Assembly (NCBI RefSeq): GCF_004000435.1
Contig: NZ_RBVZ01000001.1
Coordinates: 248,001 to 312,000 of the forward strand
DNA: 64,000 nucleotides
From: Alexandriicola marinus
Lineage (GTDB): Bacteria > Pseudomonadota > Alphaproteobacteria > Rhodobacterales > Rhodobacteraceae
Reading direction: 5' to 3'
The notes beneath the pieces are model-generated. The model saw only the letters and a list, made by a program, of their open reading frames with translations. It had not been told where the DNA came from and did no database searches. Numbering within the stretch: position 1 is the first letter of the stretch; the number at the start of each line of letters is the position of its first letter. Shown one piece after another: positions 9,286 through 22,357 of this stretch. The translations under genes and the position numbers were made by a program.

Positions 9286-10265
9286 ATGTCCGTTCATTCG
9301 ACCTTGTCTTCCATCAGCCTGTCCCGCCGCGCCGTGATGGCGGGGATTGCTGCACTGACCGTGCCCGCCGCCGCGCGCGCCGCGGAACAGATACAGGTGG
9401 TCGCAACGACGGGCATGATCGCCGACACCGCCCGCGTCATCGGCGGTGACCGTGTCGCGGTGCGCGCACTGATGGGGCCGGGCGTCGACCCGCACGCCTA
9501 CCGGCAGACGCGGAGCGACATCGTGGCCATGACGCGTGCCGACCTCGTGCTGTGGCACGGCCTCTTCCTCGAGGCGCAGATGGTCGATTTCTTCGCCGAT
9601 CTGGCCGGGTCGACCCCGGTTGTTCCGGTGGGGGAGGCGGTTCCGCAAGAGGCGCTCTTTCCCATGACGACTACGCCGACAAGTTCGATCCTCACGTCTG
9701 GATGGACCCGCATCTCTGGACCCATGTGATCGACGCGGTCGCGGCCGCGCTGAGCGAGGCTGATCCCGCCGGGGCGGACCTCTTTGCCGCCAATGCGGCG
9801 GCCTACCGGGCCGAGATGGACGATCTGTCCCGCTACAGCACGCAAGTGCTGTCGACCGTTCCCGAAAGTGCCCGGGTTCTGGTCTCGGCCCATGACGCGT
9901 TCAAGTATTTCGGCGCGGCCCATGGCTTCGAGGTGATGGGCATTCAGGGCATCTCGACCGAAAGCGAGGCGGGCGTTCGCCGCATCGCCGAGCTGGTCAC
10001 TCTTCTTGTCGAGCGTGGGATCGGTGCGGTTTTCGTGGAAAGCTCGGTCTCCGACCGGTCTGTCCGGGCCCTGATCGAGGGCGCGGCGGCGCGGGGGCAC
10101 GAGGTCACGATCGGGGGCGAGCTGTTCTCCGACGCGATGGGCCAGGAAGGTACCTACGAGGGCACCTATCTTGGCATGATCGACCACAACGTGACCACGA
10201 TCGCCCGTGCGTTGGGCGGTGAGGCGCCACAAGGTGGCTGGAAAGGACAACTCGTCGCATCATGA
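9286..10265 (+). pseudogene. metal ABC transporter binding protein (TroA/SitA/MntA type), frameshifted
   Basis: This periplasmic protein would capture Mn(II) or Zn(II) for the ABC transporter encoded downstream. The ATG has a strong AGGAGG seven bases upstream and begins a signal peptide with a twin-arginine-like SLSRRAVMAG and an AAARA cleavage region. The first frame gives DPHAY and LVLWHGLFLEAQM, then runs off after about position 9660; the rest of the protein (FDPHVWMDPHLW to the C-terminus at 10265) is one frame back. Restoring one base at about 9655-9663, for example a fourth C in TTTCCCATG, gives one continuous TroA-family protein with metal-binding His in both halves. There is no His-rich loop, which favours manganese over zinc. 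It could be a real mutation or a sequencing error. Confidence 0.8.
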
Positions 10266-11086
10266 CACCTGCCGAACTGAAACTGGCGGCCGATGGCGGC
10301 CGGGCCGTCGCCCCCGAGGCGAAACCCGGCCCTGTGGCCGCCATGTCCCTGCGCGGGATGACCGTGTCCTACGGCGAAAAGCCCGCGATCTTTTCCGTGG
10401 ACGCCGATTTCGAACAGGGCGCGATGACCGCGATCATCGGCCCGAACGGCGCTGGCAAGTCCACGCTTCTCAAGGCGGCACTCGATATCGTCCCGCGCGT
10501 GTCGGGCGAGGTGCGGGTGCATGGCCAGCCGCTCGAACGGGCGCGGGGCCGTATGGCCTATGTGCCTCAGCGGGCAAGCGTCGACTGGGATTTCCCGACC
10601 CGGGTGATCGACGTTGTGATGATGGGCCTCTACCGGGAGCTTGGCCTTCTGGGGCGCATCCGCGGTCATCACCGGGATGCGGCGCAGGACGCGCTCGACC
10701 GGGTCGGCATGGCAGATTTCGCCCATCGCCAGATCGGGCAATTATCCGGCGGGCAGCAGCAGCGCGTCTTTTTGGCCCGTGCCCTGGCACAGGCAGCCGA
10801 CCTCTACCTGCTGGACGAGCCCTTCGCCGGTGTCGACGCGGCGACCGAAGCCGCGATCATCGATGTTCTCAAGACGCTTAAGACCGAAGGGAAATCCGTG
10901 GTCGCCGTCCATCACGACCTGACCACCGTCCAAAGCTATTTTGACCGGGTTCTTCTGTTGAATGTGCGCCGGATCGCTGAAGGCCCGGTCAGAACCGCCT
11001 TCACCTCCGATACGCTGGCCGCGACCTATGGCGGCCGGCTGGCGGCCGCGCAGATCGAGCAACTGGAACTTGGCGGCGCGGTATGA
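10262..11086 (+). CDS. manganese/zinc ABC transporter ATP-binding protein
   Basis: ATPase that powers import of the metal delivered by the TroA-type protein. The 274-residue protein has Walker [10 protein letters not shown] (60-68), the signature [18 protein letters not shown] and Walker [11 protein letters not shown], followed by the H-loop VHHDL. It is close to MntB/SitB/ZnuC-type ATPases and carries an extra N-terminal stretch of about 28 residues before the fold. The start overlaps the preceding stop (ATGA), showing translational coupling. The stop overlaps the start of the first permease gene. Confidence 0.92.
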   Translation: MTPAELKLAADGGRAVAPEAKPGPVAAMSLRGMTVSYGEKPAIFSVDADFEQGAMTAIIGPNGAGKSTLLKAALDIVPRVSGEVRVHGQPLERARGRMAYVPQRASVDWDFPTRVIDVVMMGLYRELGLLGRIRGHHRDAAQDALDRVGMADFAHRQIGQLSGGQQQRVFLARALAQAADLYLLDEPFAGVDAATEAAIIDVLKTLKTEGKSVVAVHHDLTTVQSYFDRVLLLNVRRIAEGPVRTAFTSDTLAATYGGRLAAAQIEQLELGGAV

Positions 11087-12285
11087 CACCCCTCTTTCAG
11101 GCGCTGACGCTTCAACTGGGCTATAACGCCACGCTCGTGGCGATCGGTGCCATGCTGCTTGGCGTGGCGGCCGGCGCCTCGGGCAGTTTCATGGTCCTGC
11201 GCAAACGCGCGCTGGTATCGGACGCGATGGCCCATGCCACGCTGCCCGGTGTCGGGCTGGCCTTCATCGTCATGGTGGCGCTGGGCGGCGACGGGCGCAA
11301 TCTGGCCGGTCTTTTGGCTGGATCGGCCATTTCTGCGGGCATCGGGCTTCTGATCGTCGACTGGATGACGGCCCGGACCCGGCTGGGCGAGGATGCGGCC
11401 ATCGGGGCCGTCCTGTCGGTGTTCTTCGGCTTCGGTATCGTGCTTCTGACCGTGATCCAGACCATGAGCGGCGGGCGGCAGGCGGGACTTGAGAGTTTTC
11501 TGCTGGGATCGACAGCGGGGATGCTTCTGGCGGATGCGTTGACGATCGCGGTGGGCGGCGCGCTCAGCGTCGCGGCGGTCTGGATCCTGCGCCGCCCGAT
11601 GACGCTGGTGGCCTTTGACGAGGGCTATGCCCGCTCTCTTGGCGTGAACGTGCGCCTGACCGATCTGATGATGATGGGGCTTGTTCTCGCGGTCACGGTG
11701 ATCGGCCTCAAGATCGTGGGCCTGATCCTGATCGTGGCGCTTCTGATCGTGCCGGCAGTCACCGCCCGGTTCTGGACCGAGCGGAGCGCGTCCCTGATCT
11801 GGATATCGGGTGCCATCGGCGGCCTGTCGGGGTTCGCGGGTTCCGCCATGTCGGCGGCATATGCCGATGTGCCCACGGGGCCGGTGATCGTGCTCTTCGC
11901 GGCCGCTCTCTTCGTTCTGTCGCTTCTCTTCGCGCCGCTTCGGGGCGTGGTGGGTGCGCTGATCCGACATCGCCGGTTCCAGGCGCGGGTGCACCGCAGG
12001 CAGGGGCTTCTGGCGCTGGCCCGGTCCGAGCCGATCCATGATCCCGTGACCCTGCGCCTGCTGCGGAGCGAGGGCCTTATTCGCGCCGATGGCGTGGCGA
12101 CGGAGGCCGGGCAGGACGCGGCCGCCCGGGCCGTGCGCGACGAATGGCGGTGGGAGGTGGCCCGAACCCGCCACAAGGATACCGCGCTTACCGGGCGCTA
12201 TGATGGGCTGACCCCGATCGAGAGCGTATTCACCCCCGACGAGATCGCCGGGTTCGACCGCCTGATCGCCGAGGGCCAGACCTGA
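11083..12285 (+). CDS. manganese/zinc ABC transporter permease with C-terminal extension
   Basis: Membrane subunit of the metal importer (TroC/MntC/SitC family, ABC-3 permease). About residues 1-285 form the usual hydrophobic core with eight or nine segments and the family motif [19 protein letters not shown]. The remaining 115 residues (about 286-400) are soluble and basic, starting [20 protein letters not shown] and continuing with [19 protein letters not shown], which looks like a winged-helix fold. Typical ABC-3 permeases stop near 290 residues. Start and stop both overlap neighbouring genes, so the subunits are made together. Confidence 0.9.
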   Translation: MTPLFQALTLQLGYNATLVAIGAMLLGVAAGASGSFMVLRKRALVSDAMAHATLPGVGLAFIVMVALGGDGRNLAGLLAGSAISAGIGLLIVDWMTARTRLGEDAAIGAVLSVFFGFGIVLLTVIQTMSGGRQAGLESFLLGSTAGMLLADALTIAVGGALSVAAVWILRRPMTLVAFDEGYARSLGVNVRLTDLMMMGLVLAVTVIGLKIVGLILIVALLIVPAVTARFWTERSASLIWISGAIGGLSGFAGSAMSAAYADVPTGPVIVLFAAALFVLSLLFAPLRGVVGALIRHRRFQARVHRRQGLLALARSEPIHDPVTLRLLRSEGLIRADGVATEAGQDAAARAVRDEWRWEVARTRHKDTALTGRYDGLTPIESVFTPDEIAGFDRLIAEGQT

Positions 12286-13214
12286 TGGGTGCCGAATTCG
12301 TTCAGCTGAGCCTGACACCGATCCTCATCGGTGTTCTGGCCTCTATCGCCTGCGCATTGCCGGGCAATTTCCTTCTGATGCGCAGGCAGGCGCTGATTGG
12401 CGATGCGATCAGCCATGTCGTGTTGCCCGGGATCGTTCTGGCGTTTCTGGTATCGGGCACGATTGCCGCCGTTCCGATGTTGCTGGGCGCCGGCGCCGCG
12501 GCCGTCATCGCGGTCGCCCTGATCGAGGCGATCAAGCGGCTGGGCCGGATCGAGGCGGGGGCCGCGATGGGCGTCGTCTTCACGACGCTGTTTGCGGGCG
12601 GTGTCCTGATGCTGGAGCGGACCGATACAAGCGGTGTGCATCTGGATGTGGAGCACGCGTTGATGGGCAGCCTCGAAAGCCTGATCTGGCTCGAGGCGGA
12701 CGGCTGGGCATCGCTGACCGATCCCGCGGCGCTGGCCGGTCTGCCGCCGGAGCTTGGACGGATCGCCATCGCCTGCCTGATCGTCGTGGTGCTGACATGG
12801 CTGTTCTGGCGGCCGCTTGTCCTGACGACCTTCGACGAGGGCTTTGCCCGGACCATCGGCTTGCCCGTGGCCGCCATAGGCTTCGGCCTCGTGGTGGCGG
12901 CGGCGGTGGCGGCGGTGGCGGCCTTTGATGCGGTGGGCTCGATCATCGTGATCGCCATGTTCATCTGCCCGCCCGCCGCGGCACGCCTGATGACCGACAG
13001 GTTCGGAGTGCAGGTGGCCTGGAGCATCGCATTCGCGACACTGTCGGCAATCGTGGGCTATGTTTTCGCGGGCTACGGTCCGCTGTGGTTCGGGCTCTAT
13101 GACGCGGTCAGCGCGGCCGGCATGATCGCCACGGTTTCGGGGGTGATCCTCGCCTTGGCCTGCCTCTTTGCGCCGCGCCGCCGCCGTCTGGGGGAAGGGC
13201 GGGGCTCCGCCTGA
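12285..13214 (+). CDS. manganese/zinc ABC transporter permease
   Basis: Second membrane subunit of the metal importer (TroD/SitD type, ABC-3 family), 309 residues. It carries the motif LMRRQALIGDAISHVVLPG near the N-terminus and FDEGFARTIGLPV in the middle, and about eight hydrophobic segments. The ATG shares one base with the stop of the preceding permease gene. The two permeases probably form a heterodimer. The operon ends here; pqiA follows after 71 bases and belongs to a different system. Confidence 0.9.
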   Translation: MGAEFVQLSLTPILIGVLASIACALPGNFLLMRRQALIGDAISHVVLPGIVLAFLVSGTIAAVPMLLGAGAAAVIAVALIEAIKRLGRIEAGAAMGVVFTTLFAGGVLMLERTDTSGVHLDVEHALMGSLESLIWLEADGWASLTDPAALAGLPPELGRIAIACLIVVVLTWLFWRPLVLTTFDEGFARTIGLPVAAIGFGLVVAAAVAAVAAFDAVGSIIVIAMFICPPAAARLMTDRFGVQVAWSIAFATLSAIVGYVFAGYGPLWFGLYDAVSAAGMIATVSGVILALACLFAPRRRRLGEGRGSA

Positions 13215-13285
13215 TCTGCCGATGCCCCCATGGCCATTCCCCATCGAGGCGGGTAAGGTGGTTCGATGCTTGTCGGGCTGCCCAG

Positions 13286-13921
13286 ATGACACAAAAAATC
13301 ACTCACACCGATGATCTGATCGCGTGCCATGGCTGCGATGCGCTGTATCGCGTGCAGATGCCTGAACATGGGCAGCGCGCGATCTGTTCGCGCTGTCACA
13401 CCGTTCTGGTCGCGCCGCGCCGCCGCGCGGGCATGACCATCGTCATGTTATCGCTTGGCGTCGTGATCCTTGTCTTCGGTGCGCTGTGGTTTCCGTTTCT
13501 CGAGATATCGAGATCGGGTTTTCACAATTCCGCGACCCTGATCGATTCGGCGCTGGCCTTCACCGACGGCCCGCTCCTTATCCTGTCGCTGAGTGTCGCG
13601 GCTTTCATCATCCTGATCCCGCTGATGCGGGTCATGCTGATCCTCTATGTTCTGTGGCCCGTGGTCTTTGACCGGCCGCCCAATAAATCGGCCGCCACGG
13701 CCTTTCGCCTCGCCGAGGCGCTGCGGCCATGGTCGATGGCCGAGATTTTTGCGATCGGCTGCGCCGTGGCGCTGGTCAAGGTGGCTGATCTTGCCCAGAT
13801 CGGGTTCGGGCCGGCCTTCTACATGTTCGCGGCGCTTGTCGTGATCATCGCGGTTCAGGATAACCAGATGTGCCGCTGGTCGATCTGGCAGTCGCTTGAC
13901 GAAACGGACCGTCAGGCATGA
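13286..13921 (+). CDS. pqiA: paraquat-inducible protein A, first half
   Basis: Inner-membrane component of the Pqi lipid-transport system that links inner and outer membranes. The 211-residue protein starts with a zinc-ribbon-like pair of CxxC motifs (CHGCDALYRVQMPEHG then CSRC) followed by four hydrophobic segments. E. coli PqiA holds two such units in one chain; here each unit is a separate gene. The stop overlaps the start of the second pqiA gene (ATGA), which supports a heterodimer made in equal amounts. Confidence 0.88.
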   Translation: MTQKITHTDDLIACHGCDALYRVQMPEHGQRAICSRCHTVLVAPRRRAGMTIVMLSLGVVILVFGALWFPFLEISRSGFHNSATLIDSALAFTDGPLLILSLSVAAFIILIPLMRVMLILYVLWPVVFDRPPNKSAATAFRLAEALRPWSMAEIFAIGCAVALVKVADLAQIGFGPAFYMFAALVVIIAVQDNQMCRWSIWQSLDETDRQA

Positions 13922-14601
13922 GCGGACGTCCCCAACCCGTGGAAGGGCGGCTGACGGCGCGGGAGGCGGGCCTCGTGGGCTGCCGTCGCTGTTCGAAGGT
14001 CTGGCCCCTAGATACGCAGCTCTGCGGGCGGTGCGGGGCCACGCTGCGGTCGCGCGACACGACGAGCATCAGCCGGGTCTGGGCCTGGTGGGTTCTGGGC
14101 GTCGCGGCCTATATCCCGGCCAACCTCTATCCGATGCTGAGGACCCAGACCCTCGTCGAAACCCAGGAGGCGACGATCGTCGGCGGCGCGATCGAGCTGA
14201 TGCAGCACGGCTCCTACGGCATCGCGATCGTCATCCTTGTGGCAAGTGTCCTGATCCCGGTCGCCAAGTTCCTCTGCATTGCCTTTCTGGCGATGTCGTC
14301 GCAATCGGCGACCCCCGTTTCGGCCAGCGCGCGCCAGCAACTCTACGAGATCGTCGAATATGTCGGGCGCTGGTCGATGATCGATGTCTTCGTCGTTGCG
14401 ATCCTCGCCTCGCTGGTGCAACTCGACTATGCGGCGACGGTCAATCCCGGGCCTGCAAGCCTGTCGTTTGCGCTGTCGGTCATCTTTACCATGCTGTCGG
14501 CGCAGGCGTTTGATTCGCGCATCATCTGGGACGGGATCGAACGCAGCACGCCCCACGCGCCCCGTGACCCCCAGCCCACAGAAGGAAGCCCCACCCCGTG
14601 A
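13918..14601 (+). CDS. pqiA: paraquat-inducible protein A, second half
   Basis: Second PqiA-type unit, 227 residues: two CxxC motifs (CRRCSKVWPLDTQLCGRCG, about residues 22-40) followed by about four hydrophobic segments and a Pro-rich hydrophilic tail. It overlaps the preceding pqiA unit by four bases and the following pqiB gene by four bases (GTGA). With its neighbour it corresponds to one full-length E. coli PqiA. Confidence 0.88.
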   Translation: MSGRPQPVEGRLTAREAGLVGCRRCSKVWPLDTQLCGRCGATLRSRDTTSISRVWAWWVLGVAAYIPANLYPMLRTQTLVETQEATIVGGAIELMQHGSYGIAIVILVASVLIPVAKFLCIAFLAMSSQSATPVSASARQQLYEIVEYVGRWSMIDVFVVAILASLVQLDYAATVNPGPASLSFALSVIFTMLSAQAFDSRIIWDGIERSTPHAPRDPQPTEGSPTP

Positions 14602-17600
14602 GCGATCAGGTCCCCGACATCGATATCGTGTCCGCGCGGCGCAGCATCTGGGACCGGGTTTCGGTCGTCTGGCTGGTGCCGGTGGCCGCGCTGATCATCG
14701 CGCTGGGCGTGGCGTGGCAAAGCTATTCCGATCAGGGGCCCCTGATTGAGGTGACCTTTGACGACATCTCCGGCGTCACCCGAAATGAAACCGAACTCCG
14801 CTTTCGCGATGTGGCCGTCGGGATGGTCGAGGATGTGAACTTCACCTCCGACCTGTCGCAAGTCGTGGTGAGCATCCGGGTGCGCAAGGACCTCGAACCC
14901 TACCTCGATGAGGATGCGGCCTTCTGGATCGTCCGGCCCGAGGTCACGACCCAGGGGGTCAGTGGCCTAGATACGGTCTTGTCGGGTGTCTATATCGAAG
15001 GCATCTGGGACGAAGAGGCCGGGCCATCGGCCCTGCAGTTCGAGGGTTTGACCGAACCTCCGCTCAGGCAGGGGGGCGTCGAGGGGCTGGAACTGGTCCT
15101 GCGCGCCTCGGATGGGTCCCTGATGGGCAACACGCCGATCCTCTACAAGGGGGTCGAGGTTGGTCAGGTCGGCCGGGCGCGGGTGTCGGCAGACGGCGTT
15201 TCTGTCGAGGCGCGGGCCATTGTCTATGCGCCCTATGACAACCTCGTCACCGAGGCCACGCGGTTCTGGGACACGTCCGGGTTCTCGGTCTCGCTGGGTG
15301 CGGCGGGTGCGGCGATCGACTTCGAATCGATCGCGTCCCTGATCGCGGGCGGGCTGACGTTCGATACATTCGTCTCCGGCGCGCCACTGGCACAGGAGGG
15401 CGCGGACTACACGGTCTTTTCAGATGAAGCGTCCGCCCAGTCGAGCATCTTCGAGCCCGAAGACGAGGATGCGCTTCTGGTTGCGACGCTGTTCGACGGG
15501 AACGTCGCTGGTCTGAACCCGGGTGCCCGCGTCGAACTGAACGGCCTCGGCGTCGGGCAGGTCCGTGCCGTGAACGGGATCGTCGATCTCGACCCGGATG
15601 GCGAACAACGGGTCCGGCTGCAGACGATCCTCGCAATCCAGCCGGGACGTATCGGGCTGGAAGGCGAGGGGGCCGATCAGCTGACGCTCGATTTTCTGGC
15701 CAGCCAGGTCGAAGCGGGCCTTCGGGCCCGGCTTGTCACGGCGTCGATCCTGACCGGCAGCCTCAAGGTCGAATTGCTGACGGTTGCTGATGCCGAAGCC
15801 GATACACTGGACTTTGCCTTCGATCCATATCCCTTGATCCCCTCGACCGAGAGCCAGATCGCGGATGTGCAATCCTCCGCCGAAGACACGCTGGCCCGGA
15901 TCAATGCCCTCCCGATCGAGGAACTGCTCGAGGGGGCCACGGATTTCCTGAACTCGGCCTCCCGCCTGATCGGCAGCCCAGAGACGCAGCAGGTGCCTGT
16001 CGAGGTTTCGGCCCTTCTGGCCGATATCCGGGGCGTCGTCGGTTCCGACGAGGTGCAGGATCTGCCGAGCCAGCTGGGCGCGATCATGGGCGAGCTGGAA
16101 ACAACCGTCGGCGGGGTTCAGGTCATTCTCAGCTCGATCGAGGAACAGCAGCTTATCGCGAACCTCGGCTCCGCGCTCGATTCCGTCTCGCGCATTACCG
16201 ACGACGTCGCCGCCTCGATGGCCGAAGTGCCAAGCCTTGTGGCAGAACTCGAGCTTCTGGCGGAGAAGGCCAATGGCCTCGCCGTGGAGGAGCTTGTCGC
16301 CGAATTGTCCGAGATCACCGCCTCGGCCAATGCCCTGATTTCCAGTGACGCAGCCCAAAGCCTGCCCGAACGGATCGACCTTCTGGCCCGCGATCTGCAG
16401 ACCGTGGCCGCGGATGTGGCGCGTCTGACGACAAGCCTGTCGGATGCTCAGGCCGCCGACCGTCTGGTCTCGGCGCTCGATGCGGCGACGGCCACGCTTG
16501 GCGCGGTCGAGACGTCGTTTGCGGGTGTGCCGGCGCTTGTGACCGAGATCGAGGCACTGGCCGCAACGGCGAACGACCTGCCGCTTGACCAGCTTGTGAC
16601 CGAAGTCACCGGCCTGTCCCAAGACGCGCGCGGCATTCTGGGATCGCCAGAGGCACGGGCGCTGCCCGGGCAGATCGGAACGCTTGCCGGGGAGCTTGAG
16701 GCGACGCTTGGCGAAATCCGGACGGTGACGGCATCGCTGGTCGCCAATGATGCGGCGACCCGGCTTCTTGATGCGGTCGGCGCCGTGGAACAGACGCTCC
16801 TGACGGTCGACGCCTCGATCGAGGGCGTGCCCGATCTGATCGCGGATATCGAGGCCGTGGCCGAAGAGGTGGCGGGCGTGCCGCTTCAGGACATGGTCAA
16901 CGACGTGACCGAGATGTCGGAAAGTCTCCTGCAGCTTGTCGGATCTGACGCGACGCAGGCCCTGCCGGCGCAGCTGGGTGATCTCGCGGTCGAGCTTGAC
17001 CTGACGCTGAAAGAGGTTCGGGGGCTGGTCTCGGAGCTTAACGCCTCGGATGCCGGGCCGCGGCTCGTGGCGGCGGTCGACAGCGCGGCGCGCGCGCTCG
17101 ATACGCTGGACACGTCCATCGCCGGGGTTCCGCAGATCGTTGACCGGGTAAATGCGCTCGCCGCCGAGGCGGAATCGCTTGAACTTGGCGAACTGGTCAA
17201 CCGGGTAAGCGGCCTTATAGCCACCGCCGAGGCGCTTCTCGGCTCGGAAGGGACGCAACGCCTGCCCGATGAACTGGCGACCGCCCTCGAAGAGATCGGT
17301 GCGATCCTGTCCGAGCTGCGCGCAGGCGGGGCTGTCGGCAACGTCAACGAGGCGCTGGTCTCGGCACGCAATGCCGCGGACGAGGTATCCGGTGCGATGG
17401 ACCGTCTGCCCGAACTTCTCGACAGGGCGAGCCGCCTTCTGGGTCAGGCCGACACGACCCTTGCCGGGTTCGAAGGCACCTCTCCGGCGATCCGCGACGC
17501 CCGAGCCGCGCTTGCAGAAATCTCGCGCGCGGCCGAAGCTGTGGCATCCTTGGCGCGCGCGATCGAGCGGCGCCCCAATTCACTCTTGACTGGACGATAG
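14598..17600 (+). CDS. pqiB: PqiB/MCE-domain protein with extended repeat region
   Basis: MCE-family protein expected to form a hexameric tube through the periplasm for lipid transfer. The 1000-residue product has one transmembrane anchor (about 21-41), three MCE domains (about 47-140, 163-260 and 290-400) and then a long Ala/Leu/Glu-rich helical region. E. coli PqiB has about 546 residues with the same three MCE domains and a short helical needle. Here residues 489-888 are four tandem 100-residue repeats followed by a partial fifth. Each repeat starts near LPxQ(L/I)G, holds VP..V..IEALA in the middle and ends in a GS/SD-rich turn. Translation starts at a GTG overlapping the pqiA stop. It ends six bases before pqiC. 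Confidence 0.9.
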   Translation: MSDQVPDIDIVSARRSIWDRVSVVWLVPVAALIIALGVAWQSYSDQGPLIEVTFDDISGVTRNETELRFRDVAVGMVEDVNFTSDLSQVVVSIRVRKDLEPYLDEDAAFWIVRPEVTTQGVSGLDTVLSGVYIEGIWDEEAGPSALQFEGLTEPPLRQGGVEGLELVLRASDGSLMGNTPILYKGVEVGQVGRARVSADGVSVEARAIVYAPYDNLVTEATRFWDTSGFSVSLGAAGAAIDFESIASLIAGGLTFDTFVSGAPLAQEGADYTVFSDEASAQSSIFEPEDEDALLVATLFDGNVAGLNPGARVELNGLGVGQVRAVNGIVDLDPDGEQRVRLQTILAIQPGRIGLEGEGADQLTLDFLASQVEAGLRARLVTASILTGSLKVELLTVADAEADTLDFAFDPYPLIPSTESQIADVQSSAEDTLARINALPIEELLEGATDFLNSASRLIGSPETQQVPVEVSALLADIRGVVGSDEVQDLPSQLGAIMGELETTVGGVQVILSSIEEQQLIANLGSALDSVSRITDDVAASMAEVPSLVAELELLAEKANGLAVEELVAELSEITASANALISSDAAQSLPERIDLLARDLQTVAADVARLTTSLSDAQAADRLVSALDAATATLGAVETSFAGVPALVTEIEALAATANDLPLDQLVTEVTGLSQDARGILGSPEARALPGQIGTLAGELEATLGEIRTVTASLVANDAATRLLDAVGAVEQTLLTVDASIEGVPDLIADIEAVAEEVAGVPLQDMVNDVTEMSESLLQLVGSDATQALPAQLGDLAVELDLTLKEVRGLVSELNASDAGPRLVAAVDSAARALDTLDTSIAGVPQIVDRVNALAAEAESLELGELVNRVSGLIATAEALLGSEGTQRLPDELATALEEIGAILSELRAGGAVGNVNEALVSARNAADEVSGAMDRLPELLDRASRLLGQADTTLAGFEGTSPAIRDARAALAEISRAAEAVASLARAIERRPNSLLTGR
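16062..17261 (+). repeat. four in-frame 300-bp repeats inside pqiB
   Basis: The coding sequence repeats with an exact period of 300 bases (100 codons): units start at 16062, 16362, 16662 and 16962, and a shortened fifth begins at 17262. Each unit starts with a Leu-Pro pair (LPSQLG, LPERID, LPGQIG, LPAQLG, LPDELA). The copies are clearly diverged at DNA and protein level, so the duplication is old, yet no unit has gained or lost a codon. Confidence 0.9.
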
Positions 17601-17605
17601 GCGAT

Positions 17606-18172
17606 ATGAAACGGCTGATTTTCCCGACAATTGCCTTTGCGGCCCTGGCTGCATGCAGCACCGATCCGGCCCTGCGCTATGCCGTGCCCGCGGTCCCGCC
17701 CGAAGAGAGCGTGGCGATCTCCTACCGCTCGGTCGAGGTGCGCGAGATCATCTTGCCGACCTATGCCCAGCTCGAGGAAATCTTCGTCGAAACCGAGGAG
17801 GGCGCACTGACCAGCTCCTCGGCCCTGCTGTGGGCCGACGATCCGTCGCGCGCCTCGACGCAGGAACTGACCCGGGCGCTGGCCGCCGTGACAGGGGCAC
17901 AGGTCGCGTCCGAGCCGTGGCCGTTCGACAGCTATCCGCAGGTTCGGGTCGAATTGCGCGTCGATGAATTCATCGCAAGCCGGCTTGGCGCGTTTCGCCT
18001 CTCGGGGCAGGCGTTCATCGCCACACTCGATGGTGTCGGCCGGGACCGGGCCATCGACTTCGCGATCAGCATTCCGCTGGCGCCCGATGCCGGGCCGCGC
18101 GAGATTGCCGCCGCGCGCGGGCAGGCGATGGCACAGCTTGCCACCCGCATCGCCCGCGACGGCCTGCGCTGA
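17606..18172 (+). CDS. pqiC: PqiC-like outer-membrane lipoprotein (ABC-type transport auxiliary)
   Basis: The 188-residue protein begins with a lipoprotein signal peptide and lipobox LAAC (Cys 17), followed by an ABC-type transport auxiliary fold as in PqiC, which anchors the Pqi tube to the outer membrane. It starts six bases after pqiB, completing a pqiA-pqiA-pqiB-pqiC operon. Its stop abuts, with no gap, the stop of a convergent gene on the other strand. Confidence 0.85.
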   Translation: MKRLIFPTIAFAALAACSTDPALRYAVPAVPPEESVAISYRSVEVREIILPTYAQLEEIFVETEEGALTSSSALLWADDPSRASTQELTRALAAVTGAQVASEPWPFDSYPQVRVELRVDEFIASRLGAFRLSGQAFIATLDGVGRDRAIDFAISIPLAPDAGPREIAAARGQAMAQLATRIARDGLR

Positions 18173-18502
18173 TCAGCGGCGGCTGGCTTCGAACAGGCTT
18201 TGCGACCGTCCGCCCGATTTGCAGAAGGCCAGAACCTTGCCGCCCGCGTCATCGATGGCCTTGCCGAATGCGGCGACATCTGCGGGCGTGGCCTGACCGG
18301 GGCGGATCGGTATGTGATGCGCTTCGAGGCCCGCGGCCTCTGCCGCGGCTTTCACATCCGCGAATGACGGCTGGCCGGGCTCTTCGTTGTCGGGGCGGTT
18401 CGAGATGACGGTCGTGAAGCCTTCGGCTTTCAACTCGTCAAGGACCGAGAGGCTGATCTGCGGGCTGACGGCGACCTTGTCGCTAACGGCTTTGAAGGAC
18501 AT
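18173..18502 (-). CDS. TIGR01244-family sulfurtransferase/phosphatase-like protein
   Basis: A 109-residue single-domain protein of the DUF442/TIGR01244 family, related to dual-specificity phosphatases and to the extra domain of some beta-lactamase-like sulfur dioxygenases. Visible features are VISNRPDNEEPGQPSF near the middle and the Cys loop FCKSGGRSQ near the C-terminus. The substrate is unknown. A paralogue lies at 57952-58377. The ATG is followed by the family-typical SDKVAVSPQIS. The gene is downstream of pgm on the same strand but separated by 94 bases. Confidence 0.8.
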   Translation of the reverse strand: MSFKAVSDKVAVSPQISLSVLDELKAEGFTTVISNRPDNEEPGQPSFADVKAAAEAAGLEAHHIPIRPGQATPADVAAFGKAIDDAGGKVLAFCKSGGRSQSLFEASRR

Positions 18503-18596
18503 TTTGGTATTCCGTTTGTTCTGGTTGCATTCTTCGCGGGTCTCTTGGCCCGGATCGCGCCAATATGGGGGCTAATGCCGCACCGGGAAAGAGGGA

Positions 18597-22353
<3,757 letters not shown>

Positions 22354-22357
<4 letters not shown>

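Noticed and set aside
9655-9663. Programmed -1 frameshift in the metal-binding-protein gene
   Set aside because: No X XXY YYZ slippery site or downstream pseudoknot is evident; a one-base deletion or sequencing error fits better.
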